From assembly GCA_002271215.1 (NCBI GenBank), contig CP018628.1, positions 682,001-746,000 of the forward strand: a stretch of 64,000 nt of DNA, written 5' to 3'. The DNA is from Lelliottia jeotgali (GTDB lineage Bacteria; Pseudomonadota; Gammaproteobacteria; Enterobacterales; Enterobacteriaceae). A program made the translations under genes and the position numbers. Positions 48,756 to 61,430 of this stretch are shown piece after piece; positions within the stretch are counted from its first letter, which is position 1; each line of letters opens with the position of its first letter. The notes under the pieces were generated by a model. The model ran no database searches. It was not told the origin of the DNA and saw nothing but the letters and a program-made list of their open reading frames with translations.

Positions 48756-49738
48756 TGAGTATTAACAATCATTTTGATGGCGAGATTAAGCGCCGTAATA
48801 AAACTGCCGACATCCGCCTTGCCTTTTCCTGCCAGATCCAGCGCAGTACCGTGGTCAACGGACGTTCGAATAAAGGGTAAACCGAGCGTGATATTCACGG
48901 CGCGGCCAAATCCCTGGTATTTTAGCACGGGCAGGCCCTGATCGTGGTACATCGCGAGCACCGCATCGGCGTTATCGAGATATTTAGCCTGGAAAAGAGT
49001 ATCGGCGGGCAGCGGTCCGCTGAGATTCATCCCTTTGGCGCGCATTTCTTCCAGGACCGGAATGATGGTGTCGATCTCTTCCGTGCCCATATGCCCGCCT
49101 TCGCCTGCATGCGGGTTCAGCCCGCAGACCAGCACGTGAGGCGCTTTGATGCCAAATTTGGTTTGCAGGTCGTGATGCAAAATAGTGATGATTTCACGCA
49201 GTAACTCGGGGGTGATCGCATCCGATATCGCTTTGAGCGGCAAATGTGTTGTCACCAGCGCAACGCGCAGCTCTTCTGTCGCAAGCATCATCACTACGTT
49301 GTTGCTGTGCGAACGCTCTTCGAAGAACTCAGTGTGCCCGGTAAAGGGAACGCCCGCGTCGTTGATCACGCCCTTGTGCACCGGGCCAGTAATCAACGCG
49401 GCAAATTCACCGTTCAGGCAGCCATCACAGGCACGCGCCAGCGTATCGACAACGTAAAGACCGTTATCGGTGCTGAGCTGACCAGGGGTGACGGGGGCGC
49501 GAAGCGGGACGGGAAGAATCGTTAATGAGCCTGCCTGTTGCGGAACAGGGCGTTGGCTGGCGTCGTAAGGCAGAAGCGTTAAAGGCAGACCGAGCCATTC
49601 AGCCCGGTCTTTTAACAGTGTTGCATCAGTGCAGACAACCAGTTCCACCGGCCAGCTTCGCTGTGCGAGCTGGACGACGAGGTCAGGACCAATCCCGGCG
49701 GGTTCGCCGGGAGTGATGACAACACGATGTTGATTCAT
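48752..49738 (-). CDS. pdxA: 4-hydroxythreonine-4-phosphate dehydrogenase
   Basis: 328 residues. [19 protein letters not shown] at the start, [10 protein letters not shown] near 135 and [18 protein letters not shown] near 210 are the substrate and metal motifs (His166, His211, His266 in E. coli numbering). It acts before pyridoxine 5'-phosphate synthase in vitamin B6 synthesis. Starts at the last base of the surA stop (TAATG). Confidence 0.98.
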   Translation of the reverse strand: MNQHRVVITPGEPAGIGPDLVVQLAQRSWPVELVVCTDATLLKDRAEWLGLPLTLLPYDASQRPVPQQAGSLTILPVPLRAPVTPGQLSTDNGLYVVDTLARACDGCLNGEFAALITGPVHKGVINDAGVPFTGHTEFFEERSHSNNVVMMLATEELRVALVTTHLPLKAISDAITPELLREIITILHHDLQTKFGIKAPHVLVCGLNPHAGEGGHMGTEEIDTIIPVLEEMRAKGMNLSGPLPADTLFQAKYLDNADAVLAMYHDQGLPVLKYQGFGRAVNITLGLPFIRTSVDHGTALDLAGKGKADVGSFITALNLAIKMIVNTQ

Positions 49739-51024
49739 TAGTTGCTCAGGATTTTCACGTAAGCGCTGGCGCGTTGTTCCTGCATCCAGGTCGCTGCTTC
49801 TTCAGAGAACTTACGGTTGAACAGCATACGGTAGGCTCTGTCTTTCTGCGCCGCGTCGGTTTTATCCACGTTGCGGGTATCCATCAGCTGGATCAAGTGC
49901 CAGCCGAAGGAAGAGTGTACAGGTGCGCTCATCTGGCCTTTGTTCAGCTTCATCAGTGCATCGCGGAAGGCAGGATCGTAGATATCTGCAGCCGCCCAGC
50001 CAAGATCGCCACCCTGGTTGGCAGAACCTGGGTCCTGAGAGAACTCTTTTGCGGCATTCGCAAAGGAGGTTTTCCCGCTCTTGATATCTGCCGCAATCTG
50101 TTCCAGTTTCACGCGAGCCTGATCGTCAGTCATGATCGGTGACGGCTTAAGCAGAATGTGGCGAGCGTGGACTTCGGTGACGGAAATGCTCTGGCTCTGG
50201 CCGCGCATATCGTTCACTTTCAGGATGTGGAAACCAACACCGGAACGGATTGGACCGATGATATCGCCTTTCTTCGCCGTGCTCAGTGCCTGAGCGAAGA
50301 TAGACGGCAGTTCCTGAATACGGCCCCAGCCCATCTGGCCGCCTTTCAGCGCCTGCTGGTCAGCAGAATAGGTGATGGCAAGCTTGCCGAAATCACCGCC
50401 GTTACGCGCCTGTTCAACGATAGAACGCGCCTGGCTTTCGGCTTCAGCGGCCTGATCTGAGGTTGGGTTTTCCGACAGTGGCACCAGAATGTGGCTCAGG
50501 TTCAGTTCGGTACTGGCATCGTTCTGATTGCCCACCTGCTTCGCCAGCTGATCCACTTCCTGTGGCAGGATCGTGACGCGACGACGCACTTCGTTGTTAC
50601 GCACTTCAGAGATCAGCATCTCTTTGCGGATCTGATTACGGTAAGTCGCGTAGCTGATGCCGTCATAGGCCAGACGGCTGCGCATCTGGTCGATCGTCAT
50701 GTTGTTCTGCTTAGAAATGTTCGCGATCGCTTCATCGAGCTGCTGATCGGTCACTTTTACACCCATTTTCTGACCCATCTGCAGCACTATCTGATCCATG
50801 ATCAAACGCTCGAGGATCTGATGACGCAGCGTGGCGTCATCTGGAAGTTGCTGACCTGCTTCGCCCGAATTGAGCTTCACAGATTGCATTAAACCATCTA
50901 CGTCGCTTTCAAGTACTACACCGTTGTTAACAACGGCGGCGACTTTATCAACAACCTGTGGCGCGGCAAAGCTGGTGTTCGCAACCATAGCGATACCGAG
51001 CAGCAGCGTTTTCCAGTTCTTCAT
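49738..51024 (-). CDS. surA: Periplasmic chaperone/peptidyl-prolyl isomerase SurA
   Basis: 428 residues. Signal peptide of 20 residues ends SFA; mature protein starts [20 protein letters not shown]. Two parvulin domains are visible, with [11 protein letters not shown] near 172 and [20 protein letters not shown] near 280. Escorts beta-barrel proteins including LptD to the Bam complex, which makes the lptD-surA order functionally sensible. 53 bp after lptD. Confidence 0.98.
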   Translation of the reverse strand: MKNWKTLLLGIAMVANTSFAAPQVVDKVAAVVNNGVVLESDVDGLMQSVKLNSGEAGQQLPDDATLRHQILERLIMDQIVLQMGQKMGVKVTDQQLDEAIANISKQNNMTIDQMRSRLAYDGISYATYRNQIRKEMLISEVRNNEVRRRVTILPQEVDQLAKQVGNQNDASTELNLSHILVPLSENPTSDQAAEAESQARSIVEQARNGGDFGKLAITYSADQQALKGGQMGWGRIQELPSIFAQALSTAKKGDIIGPIRSGVGFHILKVNDMRGQSQSISVTEVHARHILLKPSPIMTDDQARVKLEQIAADIKSGKTSFANAAKEFSQDPGSANQGGDLGWAAADIYDPAFRDALMKLNKGQMSAPVHSSFGWHLIQLMDTRNVDKTDAAQKDRAYRMLFNRKFSEEAATWMQEQRASAYVKILSN

Positions 51025-51077
51025 ACTTTTTCCATTTCAATTAACCGCAAAGCGGATGGCGTTGTAAATCAAGCACA

Positions 51078-53426
51078 TTACAAGGAACTACGATATGGCA
51101 GAATGTTCGAGCGCAGCATCTGCTGCGTGCCCAGGCCGTAATTGGAACTCAGGCCGCGCAATTCGACATTGAAGCCAATGACGTTATCGTATTTGCTCTG
51201 ATTATTAGTGGTATCCCAGCCGTTAAGCTTACGTTCGTAACCGACGCGAAGCGCGTAACAGCAGGAGTTATATTGCAAGCCAACCATCTGATCCGCTGGC
51301 TTGCTGGTATTGGTGTCAAAGTAATAAGCGCCCACAATTGACCAGCGATCGGCGATTGGCCAGCTTGCTGCGCCACCGACCTGCGAAATACCGTCCTTGT
51401 ATTGCTCGGCTGTGGCGTAGTTTGGCAGCGTTGCCTGAATATACTCCGGGCTGGCGTAACGATAGGTCAGCTGCACCATCCGGTCTTCATCACGGCGATA
51501 TTCAACGCTCGCGCTGCTGGTCGCAACGTTATCCAGTCGCGTGTCATATTGCAGACCACCGCGCAGACCCCAGCGATCGGTCATACGCCAGTAGGTATCA
51601 CCCGCCCATACAAGAGCACCCGTTTTGTTGTCTTTTTCCCAGTTGATGTCGTCATCACCGGTTCGTGCTTCGGTGAAGTAGTAGATTTGACCCACAGAAA
51701 CGTTAAAACGTTCAACTGCTGCGTCATCATATACGCGCGTCGTCACACCGGTCGTGACCTGGTTCGCGGACGCAATACGGTCGAGACCGCCATAGGTACG
51801 GTCGCGGAACAGGCCGCTATAGTCTGACTGAAGGAAAGAGGAGTCGTAGTTCTGGATTTTGCTCTGATCGCGATACGGCACATACAGATACTGCATGCGC
51901 GGCTCCAGCGTCTGGGTATATCCGCTCGCCAGGTTCATATCGCGTTCGAAAATCAGCTTGCCGTCCATTTTGAACTGCGGCAGCACGCGGTTGACGGACT
52001 CTTCGAGATCGGTGCCGTAACGGGTGTTATACCAGTCCAGATTTTTCTGCTGATAATGGGTGGCCATCATCTTGGCTTCGGTATTCAGACTTGCCCAGTC
52101 GTTAGACAGCGGCAGGTTGATAGTCGGCTCAAGGTGAACACGCGTCGCTTCCGGCATGTCGGAGTTGGTGTTGACGAAGTGGACAGCCTGACCATAAACG
52201 CGGGTATCAAATGGACCGACGTCGTTCTGGTACCAGTTAACGTCCAACTGCGGCTCTGCGCCGTAAGTGCTACGTGTCTGGGTACTAAACACCTGGAACT
52301 GTTTGGTGGAAACAGTGGCGTTGAAGTTCTGAATGGCGTAACCGACGCTGAATTTTTGCGTTGCGTAGCCATCGGTACTTGAACCGTATTTGGTATCGAA
52401 ATCGTTAAAGTAATATGGGTCGCTGACTTTGGTGTAGTTGACGTTAAAGCGCCACACCTGATCCATCACGCCCGAATGTTGCCAGTAGTACAACCAGCGG
52501 TGACGATCGCCCTCAGTCGGGTGCTCTTCAGGGAAGACTTTGTCTGATGGTAAATAATCCAGTTCCATCAAACCGGTGCCGGCCTTGGTCAAATAGCGGA
52601 ACTCGTTCTGCCACTGAATATTGCCGCGCTTGTGGATATAGTGCGGCGTAATCGTGGCGTCCATGTTCGGCGCGATGTTCCAGTAATACGGCAGGTAGAA
52701 CTCAAAATAGTTCGTAGTGCTGTATTTGGCGTTCGGGATCAGGAAACCTGAACGACGCTTATCGCCAATGGGCAACTGGAGATAGGGACTGTAGAATACG
52801 GGCACGGGGCCGAGTTTAAAGCGCGCATTCCAGATCTCTGCAACCTGCTCTTCGCGGTCGTGGATGACTTCGCTACCGACGACGCTCCAGGTATTGGAAC
52901 CCGGCAGGCAGGAGGTAAAGGAGCCGTTGTCCAGAATGGTGTAACGGTTTTCACCGCGCTGTTTCATCAGGTCCGCTTTACCGCGTCCCTGGCGACCCAC
53001 CATCTGGTAATCACCTTCCCAGACATTGGTATCTTTTGTATTCAGGTTTGCCCAGCCTTTCGGACCTTTCAGGATGACCTGATTGTCGTCATAGTGCACA
53101 TTGCCCAGAGCATCCACGGTACGGACTGGCTCTGCCGCGCCCTCGGGTTGCTTCTGATGCAGCTGAACTTCGTCCGCCTGTAGACGGCTGTTACCCTGAT
53201 TAATATCGACATTACCGGTAAAGGTCGCGTTATCAGGGTAATTCCCTTTCGCGTGGTCGGCATTAATCGTGACAGGTAAGTTATTGGTATCACCCTGCAC
53301 CAGTGGGCGATCATAACTTGGAATGCCCAGCATACACTGCGAGGCAAGATCGGCGGCCATGCCCTGTTGGCTGTACAGAGCGGCGGCGATCATGGTGGCC
53401 AGGAGGGTGGGGATACGTTTTTTCAT
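51078..53426 (-). CDS. lptD: LPS-assembly outer membrane protein LptD
   Basis: 782 residues (784 in E. coli). Signal peptide 1-24, then N-terminal OstA/beta-taco domain ([20 protein letters not shown]) and a 26-strand barrel. The four cysteines needed for disulfide rearrangement are present: Cys31 (LASQCMLG), one in GSFTSCLPG near 173 and the CC pair in [12 protein letters not shown]. Inserts LPS at the outer leaflet with LptE. First gene of the operon, divergent from djlA. Confidence 0.98.
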   Translation of the reverse strand: MKKRIPTLLATMIAAALYSQQGMAADLASQCMLGIPSYDRPLVQGDTNNLPVTINADHAKGNYPDNATFTGNVDINQGNSRLQADEVQLHQKQPEGAAEPVRTVDALGNVHYDDNQVILKGPKGWANLNTKDTNVWEGDYQMVGRQGRGKADLMKQRGENRYTILDNGSFTSCLPGSNTWSVVGSEVIHDREEQVAEIWNARFKLGPVPVFYSPYLQLPIGDKRRSGFLIPNAKYSTTNYFEFYLPYYWNIAPNMDATITPHYIHKRGNIQWQNEFRYLTKAGTGLMELDYLPSDKVFPEEHPTEGDRHRWLYYWQHSGVMDQVWRFNVNYTKVSDPYYFNDFDTKYGSSTDGYATQKFSVGYAIQNFNATVSTKQFQVFSTQTRSTYGAEPQLDVNWYQNDVGPFDTRVYGQAVHFVNTNSDMPEATRVHLEPTINLPLSNDWASLNTEAKMMATHYQQKNLDWYNTRYGTDLEESVNRVLPQFKMDGKLIFERDMNLASGYTQTLEPRMQYLYVPYRDQSKIQNYDSSFLQSDYSGLFRDRTYGGLDRIASANQVTTGVTTRVYDDAAVERFNVSVGQIYYFTEARTGDDDINWEKDNKTGALVWAGDTYWRMTDRWGLRGGLQYDTRLDNVATSSASVEYRRDEDRMVQLTYRYASPEYIQATLPNYATAEQYKDGISQVGGAASWPIADRWSIVGAYYFDTNTSKPADQMVGLQYNSCCYALRVGYERKLNGWDTTNNQSKYDNVIGFNVELRGLSSNYGLGTQQMLRSNILPYRSSL

Positions 53427-53666
53427 ACGTTATATTTAGTGTTCCGTCATCAGTGGCTACGGCTTACAAACGCTCAGAGACTATCTTACTCATCTGCGCA
53501 GTGCCAGCGTTAATCCTGCCCGGTTACGAGTCAGAGTGTTAGGCTCGCTATCGAATGACGAGTATGATAATGCAAATTATAGGCGATGTCCCTCAATTGA
53601 CCGTGGCTCGACCACTGAGATGATAGAGTTGCGTCGATACCTGGAACATGACTATACGGGGAGTAT

Positions 53667-54482
53667 ATGCAGTATTGGGGTAAAATAATTGGCGTCGCGT
53701 TCGCTTTATTGATGGGCGCAGGGTTCTGGGGCATCGTTCTGGGCCTGATTATCGGGCATATGTTTGATAAAGCGCGTAGCCGCAAGATGGCCTGGTTTGC
53801 CAATCAGCGCGAGCGTCAGGCGCTGTTTTTCGCAACGACCTTTGAAGTGATGGGGCATCTCACCAAATCAAAAGGTCGCGTCACCGAAGCAGACATTCAA
53901 ATCGCCAGCGTGTTTATGGATCGTATGAGCCTGCACGGGGAATCCCGCGTTGCGGCGCAAAACGCGTTTCGTATCGGCAAGGCGGATAACTACCCGCTGC
54001 GCGAGAAAATGCGCCAGTTCCGCAGCATCTGTTTTGGCCGTTTCGATTTAATTCGGATGTTTCTCGAAATCCAGATCCAGGCGGCGTTTGCCGACGGTTC
54101 GCTACATCCAAACGAACGCGACGTGTTGTATGTGATTGCCGAAGAGCTGGGCATTTCCCGCATGCAGTTCGACCAGTTCCTGCGCATGATGCAGGGCGGA
54201 GCCCAGTTTGGTGGCGGTTATCAGCAGCAGTCTGCGGGCGGCGGCTGGCAGCAGACGCAGCGTGGTCCGACGCTGGAAGATGCGTGTAATGTGCTGGGCG
54301 TCAAAGCGACCGACGATGCGACGACCATCAAACGCGCCTATCGCAAGCTGATGAGCGAACATCACCCGGATAAACTGGTGGCGAAAGGTTTACCGCCAGA
54401 GATGATGGAGATGGCGAAGCAGAAAGCGCAGGAAATTCAGAAAGCGTACGAACTCATTAAAGAGCAGAAAGGCTTCAAGTAA
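53667..54482 (+). CDS. djlA: Membrane-anchored DnaJ-like protein DjlA
   Basis: 271 residues. A single N-terminal membrane helix at 6-30 ([20 protein letters not shown]) has the Gly-rich dimerisation character of DjlA; a TerB-like central domain covers about 55-175; a Gly/Gln-rich linker follows; the C-terminal J domain has HPD in [14 protein letters not shown]. DnaK co-chaperone linked to the Rcs envelope stress response. Convergent with rluA. Confidence 0.97.
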   Translation: MQYWGKIIGVAFALLMGAGFWGIVLGLIIGHMFDKARSRKMAWFANQRERQALFFATTFEVMGHLTKSKGRVTEADIQIASVFMDRMSLHGESRVAAQNAFRIGKADNYPLREKMRQFRSICFGRFDLIRMFLEIQIQAAFADGSLHPNERDVLYVIAEELGISRMQFDQFLRMMQGGAQFGGGYQQQSAGGGWQQTQRGPTLEDACNVLGVKATDDATTIKRAYRKLMSEHHPDKLVAKGLPPEMMEMAKQKAQEIQKAYELIKEQKGFK

Positions 54483-54487
54483 CATAC

Positions 54488-54513
54488 GTTTGCCCGGCGA
54501 GCGCCGGGCAAAC
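54488..54513. terminator. Hairpin between djlA and rluA
   Basis: Perfect 11-bp stem GTTTGCCCGGC/GCCGGGCAAAC with a GAGC-type loop, placed between convergent genes. No long T-run, but a shared terminator is likely. Confidence 0.65.
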
Positions 54514-54527
54514 GGTTATGCTATACA

Positions 54528-55187
54528 TCAAAAGTCAGCAGGGGCTTTAAACGTCATAAGATTGCCAAACTCCGGATGCGTTATTGTCAGCATCTGAGCA
54601 TGCAATTGCAGGCGCGGCGCCATCGCCAGCGCTTCTGGCGTGGCGTAAAAACGATCCCCCAGAATCGGATGACCTAACGCCAGCATATGCACGCGCAGCT
54701 GGTGCGAGCGGCCGGTAATCGGTTTAAGCAGAATACGCGCGGTGTTATCCGCCGCGTAGTCCAGCACTTCATATTCCGTCTGCGCCGCCTTGCCGGTTTC
54801 AAAACAGACTTTTTGCTTAGGCCGGTTCGGCCAGTCGCAAATCAGCGGTAAATCCACCAGACCTTCTGCCTTTTCCGGGTGCCCCCAGATGCGCGCGACG
54901 TACTGTTTCTTCGGTTCACGATCGCGGAACTGGCGCTTTAACTCGCGCTCAGCCGCTTTGGTCAGAGCCACCACAATCACGCCGCTGGTTGCCATATCCA
55001 GGCGATGCACGGATTCGGCCTGCGGATAATCGCGCTGTACGCGCGTCATCACGCTGTCTTTGTGCTCCTCCAGACGTCCCGGCACGGACAACAGGCCGCT
55101 GGGCTTGTTGACCACCATAATGTGGTTATCCTGATACAGAATGACCAGCCACGGGTCCATTGGCGGATTGTAGGTCTCCATGATCAT
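54528..55187 (-). CDS. rluA: 23S rRNA/tRNA pseudouridine synthase RluA
   Basis: 219 residues as in E. coli. Catalytic aspartate is in VHRLDMATSGVIVVALT (motif II, HRLDxxTSG) near 64; KKQYVARIWG and ITGRSHQLRVHMLALGHPI are motifs of the RluA family. Modifies 23S U746 and tRNA U32. Begins 12 bp after rapA, so the two are probably cotranscribed. Confidence 0.97.
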   Translation of the reverse strand: MIMETYNPPMDPWLVILYQDNHIMVVNKPSGLLSVPGRLEEHKDSVMTRVQRDYPQAESVHRLDMATSGVIVVALTKAAERELKRQFRDREPKKQYVARIWGHPEKAEGLVDLPLICDWPNRPKQKVCFETGKAAQTEYEVLDYAADNTARILLKPITGRSHQLRVHMLALGHPILGDRFYATPEALAMAPRLQLHAQMLTITHPEFGNLMTFKAPADF

Positions 55188-55199
55188 GTCGCGCTCCGG

Positions 55200-58106
55200 T
55201 TACTGATGCGTCACAACGATCAGACGCAGCGCGTCCAGTCGCCAGCTCGCCTGATCCAGGCTTTCCATGACCTGCTCACGGTTGCTTTCGATCGCAGCCA
55301 GCTCGTCGTCACGGATGTTTGGGTTCACCGCTTTTAACGCTTCCAGACGCGACAGCTCGGCCGAGAGTTTATCGTCCGCTTCGCTGCGAGCGGCGTCAAT
55401 CAGCGCGCGCGCGGCTTTCTCAATCTGCGCTTCGCCCTGCTGCAGGATGGCATGAACATCCTGCTGAACGGCGTTCACCAGCTTGCTGCCTGTGTGACGG
55501 TTCACCGCGCTCAACTGACGGTTAAAGCTCTCAAACTCCACCTGTGCGGCGAGGTTGGTACCGTTTTTGTCGAGCATCAAACGCACCGGCGTTGCAGGCA
55601 GGAAGCGGTTGAGCTGCAGCTGTTTTGGCGCCTGCGCCTCAACCACGTAAATGAGCTCAAGCAGCAGCGTCCCGACAGGCAGCGCTTTGTTTTTCAGCAG
55701 GGAGATGGTGCTGCTGCCGGTATCGCCGGACAGAATCAAATCCAGACCGTTGCGAATCAGCGGGTGTTCCCAGGTGATGAACTGCGCATCTTCGCGGGAA
55801 AGGGCCACATCGCGTTCGAAGGTGATGGTGCAACCATCTTCCGGCAGGCCAGGGAAGTCCGGGACCAGCATGTGATCGGACGGGGTCAGGACGATCATGT
55901 TTTCGCCGCGATCGTCCTGGTTGATACCCACGATATCAAACAGGTTCATTGCAAAGCTGATCAGGCTGGTGTCGTCGTCCTGCTCTTCGATGCTTTCGGC
56001 CAGGGCCTGCGCTTTTTCGCCGCCGTTGGAATGGATTTCCAGCAGACGGTCGCGCCCTTGCTCCAGCTGCAATTTCAGCGCATCGTGCTTCTCGCGACAG
56101 GATTTGATCAGGTCGTCGAAGCCCTCGGTCTCTTCGGGAGCCGCCAGATAACCGATCAGATCGCTATGTACCTGGTCGTAAATAGTGCGTCCGGTCGGGC
56201 AAGTATGTTCAAACGCGTCCAGCCCTTCGTGGAACCAACGCACCAGTACGGACTGAGCGGTTTTTTCCAGGAACGGGACGTGGATTTGAATATCATGCGC
56301 CTGACCGATACGGTCCAGACGACCGATACGCTGTTCCAGCAGATCCGGGTTAAACGGCAGATCGAACATCACCAGATGGCTGGCAAACTGGAAGTTACGG
56401 CCTTCGGAGCCAATTTCGGAACAGAGCAGAACCTGCGCGCCGCTGTCCTCTTCGCCGAACCAGGCCGCCGCGCGGTCACGTTCGATGATCGACATCCCTT
56501 CGTGGAACACGGCAGCGCGAATCCCTTCTCGCTCGCGCAGGACCTGCTCCAGCTGCAGCGCGGTGGCCGCTTTGGCGCAAATCACCAGCACTTTCTGCGA
56601 GCGGTGAGCCGTGAGATAACCCATCAGCCACTCAACGCGTGGATCGAAGTTCCACCAGGTTCCAGTATCGCCTTCGAATTCCTGGTAAATTTGTTCCGGA
56701 TAGAGCATGTCGCGTGCGCGCTCTTCCGCACTTTTACGCGCCCCCATGATGCCGGAGACTTTAATCGCCGTCTGATACTGGGTTGGCAGCGGCAACTTGA
56801 TGGTGTGCAGCTCGCGTTTCGGGAAGCCTTTCACGCCGTTACGGGTGTTACGGAACAACACGCGGCTGGTGCCGTGGCGGTCCATCAGCATCGAAACCAG
56901 CTCCTGACGCGCAGTTTCGGCGTCGTCGCGGTCGCTGTTGGCGGCGTGCAGCAGCGGCTCAATGTCCTGCTCGCCAATCAGCTCGCTCAGGGTGTTGAGT
57001 TCATCGTTGGAGAGGTGTTTTCCGGCCAGCAGAAGAGCGACAGCATCGGCAACCGGACGGTAGTTTTGCTGTTCTTCGACAAACACCGAGAAATCGTGGA
57101 AACGGTTTGGATCGAGCAGACGCAGACGGGCAAAGTGGCTTTCCAGACCCAGCTGTTCCGGCGTGGCGGTCAGCAGCAGAATACCCGGCACGCGTTCCGC
57201 CAGCTGTTCGATAGCCATATATTCACGGCTAGGCGCGTCTTCGCTCCACACCAGATGGTGCGCTTCGTCGACAACCATGATATCCCATTCGGCGTCGCAC
57301 AGATGCTCAAGGCGCTGCTTGCTGCGGCGCACGAAATCGAGGGAGCAAATCACCAGCTGTTCCGTTTCGAACGGGTTATCCGCATCGTGCTGAGCTTCGG
57401 CGTAGCGTTCATCGTCAAACAACGAGAAGCGCAGGTTGAAGCGGCGCAGCATCTCGACCAGCCACTGGTGTTGCAGGGTTTCAGGCACCACAATCAGCAC
57501 GCGCTCAGCAGCGCCAGAAAGCAGCTGTTGATGCAGGATCATGCCCGCTTCGATGGTTTTACCTAAGCCCACCTCATCAGCCAGCAGCACGCGTGGTGCA
57601 TGACGACGACCGACGTCGTGGGCGATGTTCAACTGGTGCGGGATCAGGCTGGTGCGCTGACCGCGCAGGCCGCTCCACGGCATACGGTACTGCTCGCTCT
57701 GGAACTTACGCGCGCGATAGCGCAGGGCAAAACGGTCCATGCGGTCAATCTGACCGGCGAACAGACGGTCCTGCGGCTTGCTAAACACCAGGCGGCTGTC
57801 GAGTAAGACTTCGCGCAGGATGACATTCGTTTCTTCAGTATCCACTCGCGTACCGATGTAGGCGAGGATCCCATTCTCTTCTTTTACGTCTTCAATCTTC
57901 AGCTGCCAGCCTTCATGGCTGGTAACGGTGTCGCCCGGATTAAACATGACGCGGGTAACAGGGGAATCATTGCGTGCATACAGACGGTTTTCACCGGTGG
58001 CCGGGAACAGGATGGTGACCATACGCGCATCCAGCGCTACCACAGTTCCTAATCCAAGCTCGCTTTCTGTATCGCTGATCCAGCGTTGACCAAGTGTAAA
58101 AGGCAT
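55200..58106 (-). CDS. rapA: RNA polymerase-associated ATPase RapA (SWI2/SNF2)
   Basis: 968 residues, same as E. coli. N-terminal tandem Tudor-like domains (1-107), then the Snf2 ATPase: Walker [19 protein letters not shown] near 170, DEAH in [11 protein letters not shown] near 280, and helicase motif [13 protein letters not shown] near 600. Recycles RNA polymerase after transcription. The C-terminal spacer and RapA-specific domains are complete. 131 bp of leader separates it from polB. Confidence 0.98.
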   Translation of the reverse strand: MPFTLGQRWISDTESELGLGTVVALDARMVTILFPATGENRLYARNDSPVTRVMFNPGDTVTSHEGWQLKIEDVKEENGILAYIGTRVDTEETNVILREVLLDSRLVFSKPQDRLFAGQIDRMDRFALRYRARKFQSEQYRMPWSGLRGQRTSLIPHQLNIAHDVGRRHAPRVLLADEVGLGKTIEAGMILHQQLLSGAAERVLIVVPETLQHQWLVEMLRRFNLRFSLFDDERYAEAQHDADNPFETEQLVICSLDFVRRSKQRLEHLCDAEWDIMVVDEAHHLVWSEDAPSREYMAIEQLAERVPGILLLTATPEQLGLESHFARLRLLDPNRFHDFSVFVEEQQNYRPVADAVALLLAGKHLSNDELNTLSELIGEQDIEPLLHAANSDRDDAETARQELVSMLMDRHGTSRVLFRNTRNGVKGFPKRELHTIKLPLPTQYQTAIKVSGIMGARKSAEERARDMLYPEQIYQEFEGDTGTWWNFDPRVEWLMGYLTAHRSQKVLVICAKAATALQLEQVLREREGIRAAVFHEGMSIIERDRAAAWFGEEDSGAQVLLCSEIGSEGRNFQFASHLVMFDLPFNPDLLEQRIGRLDRIGQAHDIQIHVPFLEKTAQSVLVRWFHEGLDAFEHTCPTGRTIYDQVHSDLIGYLAAPEETEGFDDLIKSCREKHDALKLQLEQGRDRLLEIHSNGGEKAQALAESIEEQDDDTSLISFAMNLFDIVGINQDDRGENMIVLTPSDHMLVPDFPGLPEDGCTITFERDVALSREDAQFITWEHPLIRNGLDLILSGDTGSSTISLLKNKALPVGTLLLELIYVVEAQAPKQLQLNRFLPATPVRLMLDKNGTNLAAQVEFESFNRQLSAVNRHTGSKLVNAVQQDVHAILQQGEAQIEKAARALIDAARSEADDKLSAELSRLEALKAVNPNIRDDELAAIESNREQVMESLDQASWRLDALRLIVVTHQ

Positions 58107-58237
58107 AGTTGTTCGGCTCTAATCTTTTAATTTGCAGGCAATAGTTCGACCACCGTCGAAAAGTGACGGCCATCGAAAAATGGGTCCGGGAATGGAAAGG
58201 GCGCTATGGTACTGGATGGCGGCGTTTTCGTCACGCG

Positions 58238-60595
58238 TCAAAATAGCCCCAGTTGCCCTGTCATGAGTGTAGCAAAATCATCGTCGACAAAGGGTAATAT
58301 TCCATCGGCGACAGGCATGAGCTGACGCGTCAGATAGTGATCGTAATCCAGCGGCGAGTGCTGATAATCCACCGGCTCCGGGCCGCTGGTGGTCCAGACG
58401 TATTTGATGGTTCCCCGGTTTTGATATTGTGGCGCACGCCCGAGGCGCACATTTTCCTCATCGGCCAGCCGTGCGGCGCGAACGTGCGGCGGAATGTTGC
58501 GCTGATACTCCGCCAGCGGGCGGCGCAGGCGCTTGCGATACACCAGCTGACTGTCCAGCTCTCCGGCCAGCAGGCTGGCGATGGCCTCGCGGACATAATC
58601 CTGATACGGCTCGTTGCGGAATACGCGCAAATAGAGCGTTTGCTGGAACTGTTGCGCCAGCGGGGTCCAGTCGGTGCGAACCGTTTCCAGCCCTTTAAAC
58701 ACCATGCGCTGCGTATCGCCTTCCTGAATCAACCCGGCGTAACGCTTCTTGCTGCCCTGCTCGGTGCCGCGAATCGTCGGCATCAAAAAGCGGCTGAAGT
58801 GGGTTTCAAATTCAATCTCTAGCGCACTGGTTAACCGCTCTTTTTGCAAATGGTTTTGCCACCAGTCATTAATGAAAGCCACCAGATCGTTGCCGATTTT
58901 TGCGGCGGCCTCTTCGCTGTGCGCGCCTTTCAGCCAGACGAACGTCGAGTCCGTGTCGCCGTAGATCACGTCATAGCCCTGGGATTCCACCAGCGCTTTG
59001 GTCTGGCGCATGATCTCATGCCCGCGCATGGTGATCGAGGATGCGAGACGCGGATTGAAAAACCGACAGGCGCTGGTCCCGAGTACGCCATAGAAAGCGT
59101 TCATGATGATTTTCAGCGCCTGAGAAAGGGGTTTGTTGTGCTGGCGCTTGGCCTCGTCGCGCCCGTGCCAGATCTGGCTGACGATCTCCGGCAGGCAGTG
59201 CTTTTCCCGCGAGAAACGCGCGCCGAGAAAACCTTCCGTACTGTGCGCGTCATCGGGCTGCGCCATGCCCTCAACCAGCCCGACGGGGTCGATCAAGAAG
59301 GTACGAATGATCGACGGGTACAGGCTTTTATAATCCAGCACCAGCACCGAATCATACAGTCCAGGCCGCGAGTCCATCACATACCCGCCGGGGCTGGCCT
59401 GCGGAGGCACTTCGCCGAGATTTGGCGCGACATAGCCCGCGCGGTGCATACGCGGTATATACAGATGCCCAAATGCAGCGACAGATCCGCCGTGACGATC
59501 GATCGCAAGGCCGTTTACGGTGGCGCGCTCCAGCAGGAATGGCATGATTTCCGTCTTATGGAAAATCCGCGTCACCAGCTCACAGTCTTTCAGGTTGTAG
59601 GTCGCCAGCGCCGGTTTGTCTTCGTTGAAGCGTCGGTCGATTTCGTCCATGCGATCCCAGGGATTGTCGATGGATTTCCCTTCGCCGAGCAGCTCCTGCG
59701 ACACCGCTTCCAGTGAGAAAGAGGAGAAACTCCAGAAAGCGGATTTGAGGGCGTCGATGCCGTCGATAATCACCCGGCCATTGGCCTGAGCGAAGAACAC
59801 GCCGTTCTTGAAACCGTGCTCGCGCCACTCCAGTTCGCTGTTGCCGCGCCCGAGCATCAGTGGGATGCGATACCGTTCGGCATGTTTTTGCAAAACGCGC
59901 AGGTCAAACTGCACTACGTTCCAGCCAATCAGTACATCAGGGTCGTGGGTGGCAAACCACTGGTTGAGTTTTTCGATCAACTGCGGGCGGCTGTTGACGT
60001 ACTCCAGTTCGAAATCGAGAGCTGAGGCATCGCCATTTTCTGGCCCCAGCATATAAACAATCCGCTGGCCGCAGCCTTCCAGCCCGATGCAGTAGAGCTC
60101 GCCGTGGCGCGTGGTTTCGATATCCAGCGACACCCATTTCAGCGGCGGGCGGTAGTGGGGATTGGGTTTCAGACGGGCGTTGATCAACCTGTCACCTTGC
60201 GGTGTGCCATCGACCCAGACGGGGGCGGTGATAAAGCGCTCCATCAGGAAACGCTCAGGCGGACGAATGTCGGCTTCGTAGAGTGTCACGCCCGCTTCAC
60301 GCAGCAGCTTTTCATAGCGCATCAGCTGGCGATGCGCGCGGCAATACAGCCCGTACACCGGCTGGCGGTGGAAATCTTTCAGTTCCAGCGGCGTGATGCG
60401 CCAGCCGTTTTCCCCGCGCAATACCTCGCGCGTTTTTTCAACATGCTGTTCCGGGATAAAGGCCACGGACTCCTGCGGCGCAAGTGTGACGTTCAGCGGG
60501 CCGTCGTCCGTTGCCAGCCAGAATTCCACCTCGGTTCCCTGAGGAGTGTCCCGCCAGTGTCGGGTCAGTAAAAAGCCTTCTCGCGCCTGCGCCAC
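58238..60595 (-). CDS. polB: DNA polymerase II
   Basis: 785 residues from the GTG at 60595, as in E. coli where the start is also GTG. B-family polymerase with exonuclease motif [19 protein letters not shown] near 153, polymerase motifs [15 protein letters not shown] near 417 and [11 protein letters not shown] near 546. Replication restart and translesion bypass during SOS. A LexA box lies 58 bp upstream and a hairpin lies in the leader. Confidence 0.97.
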   Translation of the reverse strand: MAQAREGFLLTRHWRDTPQGTEVEFWLATDDGPLNVTLAPQESVAFIPEQHVEKTREVLRGENGWRITPLELKDFHRQPVYGLYCRAHRQLMRYEKLLREAGVTLYEADIRPPERFLMERFITAPVWVDGTPQGDRLINARLKPNPHYRPPLKWVSLDIETTRHGELYCIGLEGCGQRIVYMLGPENGDASALDFELEYVNSRPQLIEKLNQWFATHDPDVLIGWNVVQFDLRVLQKHAERYRIPLMLGRGNSELEWREHGFKNGVFFAQANGRVIIDGIDALKSAFWSFSSFSLEAVSQELLGEGKSIDNPWDRMDEIDRRFNEDKPALATYNLKDCELVTRIFHKTEIMPFLLERATVNGLAIDRHGGSVAAFGHLYIPRMHRAGYVAPNLGEVPPQASPGGYVMDSRPGLYDSVLVLDYKSLYPSIIRTFLIDPVGLVEGMAQPDDAHSTEGFLGARFSREKHCLPEIVSQIWHGRDEAKRQHNKPLSQALKIIMNAFYGVLGTSACRFFNPRLASSITMRGHEIMRQTKALVESQGYDVIYGDTDSTFVWLKGAHSEEAAAKIGNDLVAFINDWWQNHLQKERLTSALEIEFETHFSRFLMPTIRGTEQGSKKRYAGLIQEGDTQRMVFKGLETVRTDWTPLAQQFQQTLYLRVFRNEPYQDYVREAIASLLAGELDSQLVYRKRLRRPLAEYQRNIPPHVRAARLADEENVRLGRAPQYQNRGTIKYVWTTSGPEPVDYQHSPLDYDHYLTRQLMPVADGILPFVDDDFATLMTGQLGLF

Positions 60596-60615
60596 GCCGT
60601 TATCCCATAAAACAA

Positions 60616-60640
60616 AACCAGGCGTGAGTATAGCCTGGTT
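60616..60640 (-). terminator. Terminator-like hairpin between araD and polB
   Basis: Read leftward, AACCAGGC/GCCTGGTT with a 9-base loop, followed by TTGTTTTATG. It resembles the araBAD terminator, but it lies after the LexA box and only about 20 bp before polB, so it would also be in the polB leader. Confidence 0.6.
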
Positions 60641-60652
60641 GAGAGGTGTTTG

Positions 60653-60668
60653 CTGGGTTTATATACAG
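60653..60668. promoter_or_regulatory. LexA box upstream of polB
   Basis: On the minus strand CTGTATATAAACCCAG has the CTG-N10-CAG pattern with an A/T-rich centre. E. coli polB is LexA-repressed from an equivalent site. Confidence 0.8.
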
Positions 60669-60678
60669 GTGTGTTTGT

Positions 60679-60710
60679 TGCCGGATGACGCTGCGCTTAT
60701 CCGGCCTACA
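60679..60710. repeat. Single REP unit between araD and polB
   Basis: TGCCGGATGACGCTGCGC paired with the TTATCCGGCC arm forms one REP palindrome 14 bp after the araD stop. Confidence 0.8.
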
Positions 60711-60723
60711 AAACCCTAACCGA

Positions 60724-61419
60724 TCACTGCCCGTAATACGCCTTCGCCCCATGCTTGCGCAGATAGTGTTTATCCAGCAGCGTTTGCTGCATGTCCGGGA
60801 GCTGCGGTGACAACTGGCGGCAGAAGATCCCCATGTAGGCGACCTCTTCGAGCACGATGGCGTTATGCACCGCATCTACGGCGTTTTTCCCCCATGCGAA
60901 CGGGCCGTGGGAGTGAACCAGCACGCCAGGCATTTGTGCCGCGTCGATCCCCTGTTTTTCAAAGGTTTCGACAATCACGTTGCCCGTTTCCCACTCATAT
61001 TCGCCGTTGATTTCGGCGTCGGTCATTTTGCGCGTGCAGGGGATAGAGCCGTAGAAATAGTCGGCGTGCGTCGTGCCCGTCGCCGGAATCGACTGCCCGG
61101 CCTGCGCCCAGATGGTGGCGTGGCGCGAGTGGGTGTGGACGATGCCGCCAATAGACGGGAATGACTGATACAGCAGGCGATGGGTTGGCGTATCGGAAGA
61201 GGGCTTTTTAGTCCCTTCGACGACTTCGCCGGTGGCGATGCTCACCACGACCATGTCCTCGGCGGTCATCACGCTGTAATCCACGCCAGAGGGTTTGATC
61301 ACAAACACGCCTTGCTCACGATCGACGGCGCTGACGTTACCCCAGGTGAGGGTGACGAGGTTGTGTTTCGGCAGGGCCAGATTGGCTTCCAGCACCTGAC
61401 GTTTGAGATCTTCTAACAT
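60724..61419 (-). CDS. araD: L-ribulose-5-phosphate 4-epimerase
   Basis: 231 residues from ATG 61419; upstream in-frame starts fall in a REP element. Class II aldolase-like fold: [22 protein letters not shown] near 28, zinc ligands in [14 protein letters not shown] (His95, His97) and HSHGPFAWG (His171). Converts L-ribulose 5-phosphate to D-xylulose 5-phosphate, ending the arabinose pathway. A REP pair separates it from araA. Confidence 0.98.
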   Translation of the reverse strand: MLEDLKRQVLEANLALPKHNLVTLTWGNVSAVDREQGVFVIKPSGVDYSVMTAEDMVVVSIATGEVVEGTKKPSSDTPTHRLLYQSFPSIGGIVHTHSRHATIWAQAGQSIPATGTTHADYFYGSIPCTRKMTDAEINGEYEWETGNVIVETFEKQGIDAAQMPGVLVHSHGPFAWGKNAVDAVHNAIVLEEVAYMGIFCRQLSPQLPDMQQTLLDKHYLRKHGAKAYYGQ

Positions 61420-61430
61420 TGTTGTCTCCA

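Noticed and set aside
55452..57566. Open frame of 704 codons antisense to rapA
   Set aside because: Composition is that of a reverse-frame shadow of rapA, with no recognisable domain.
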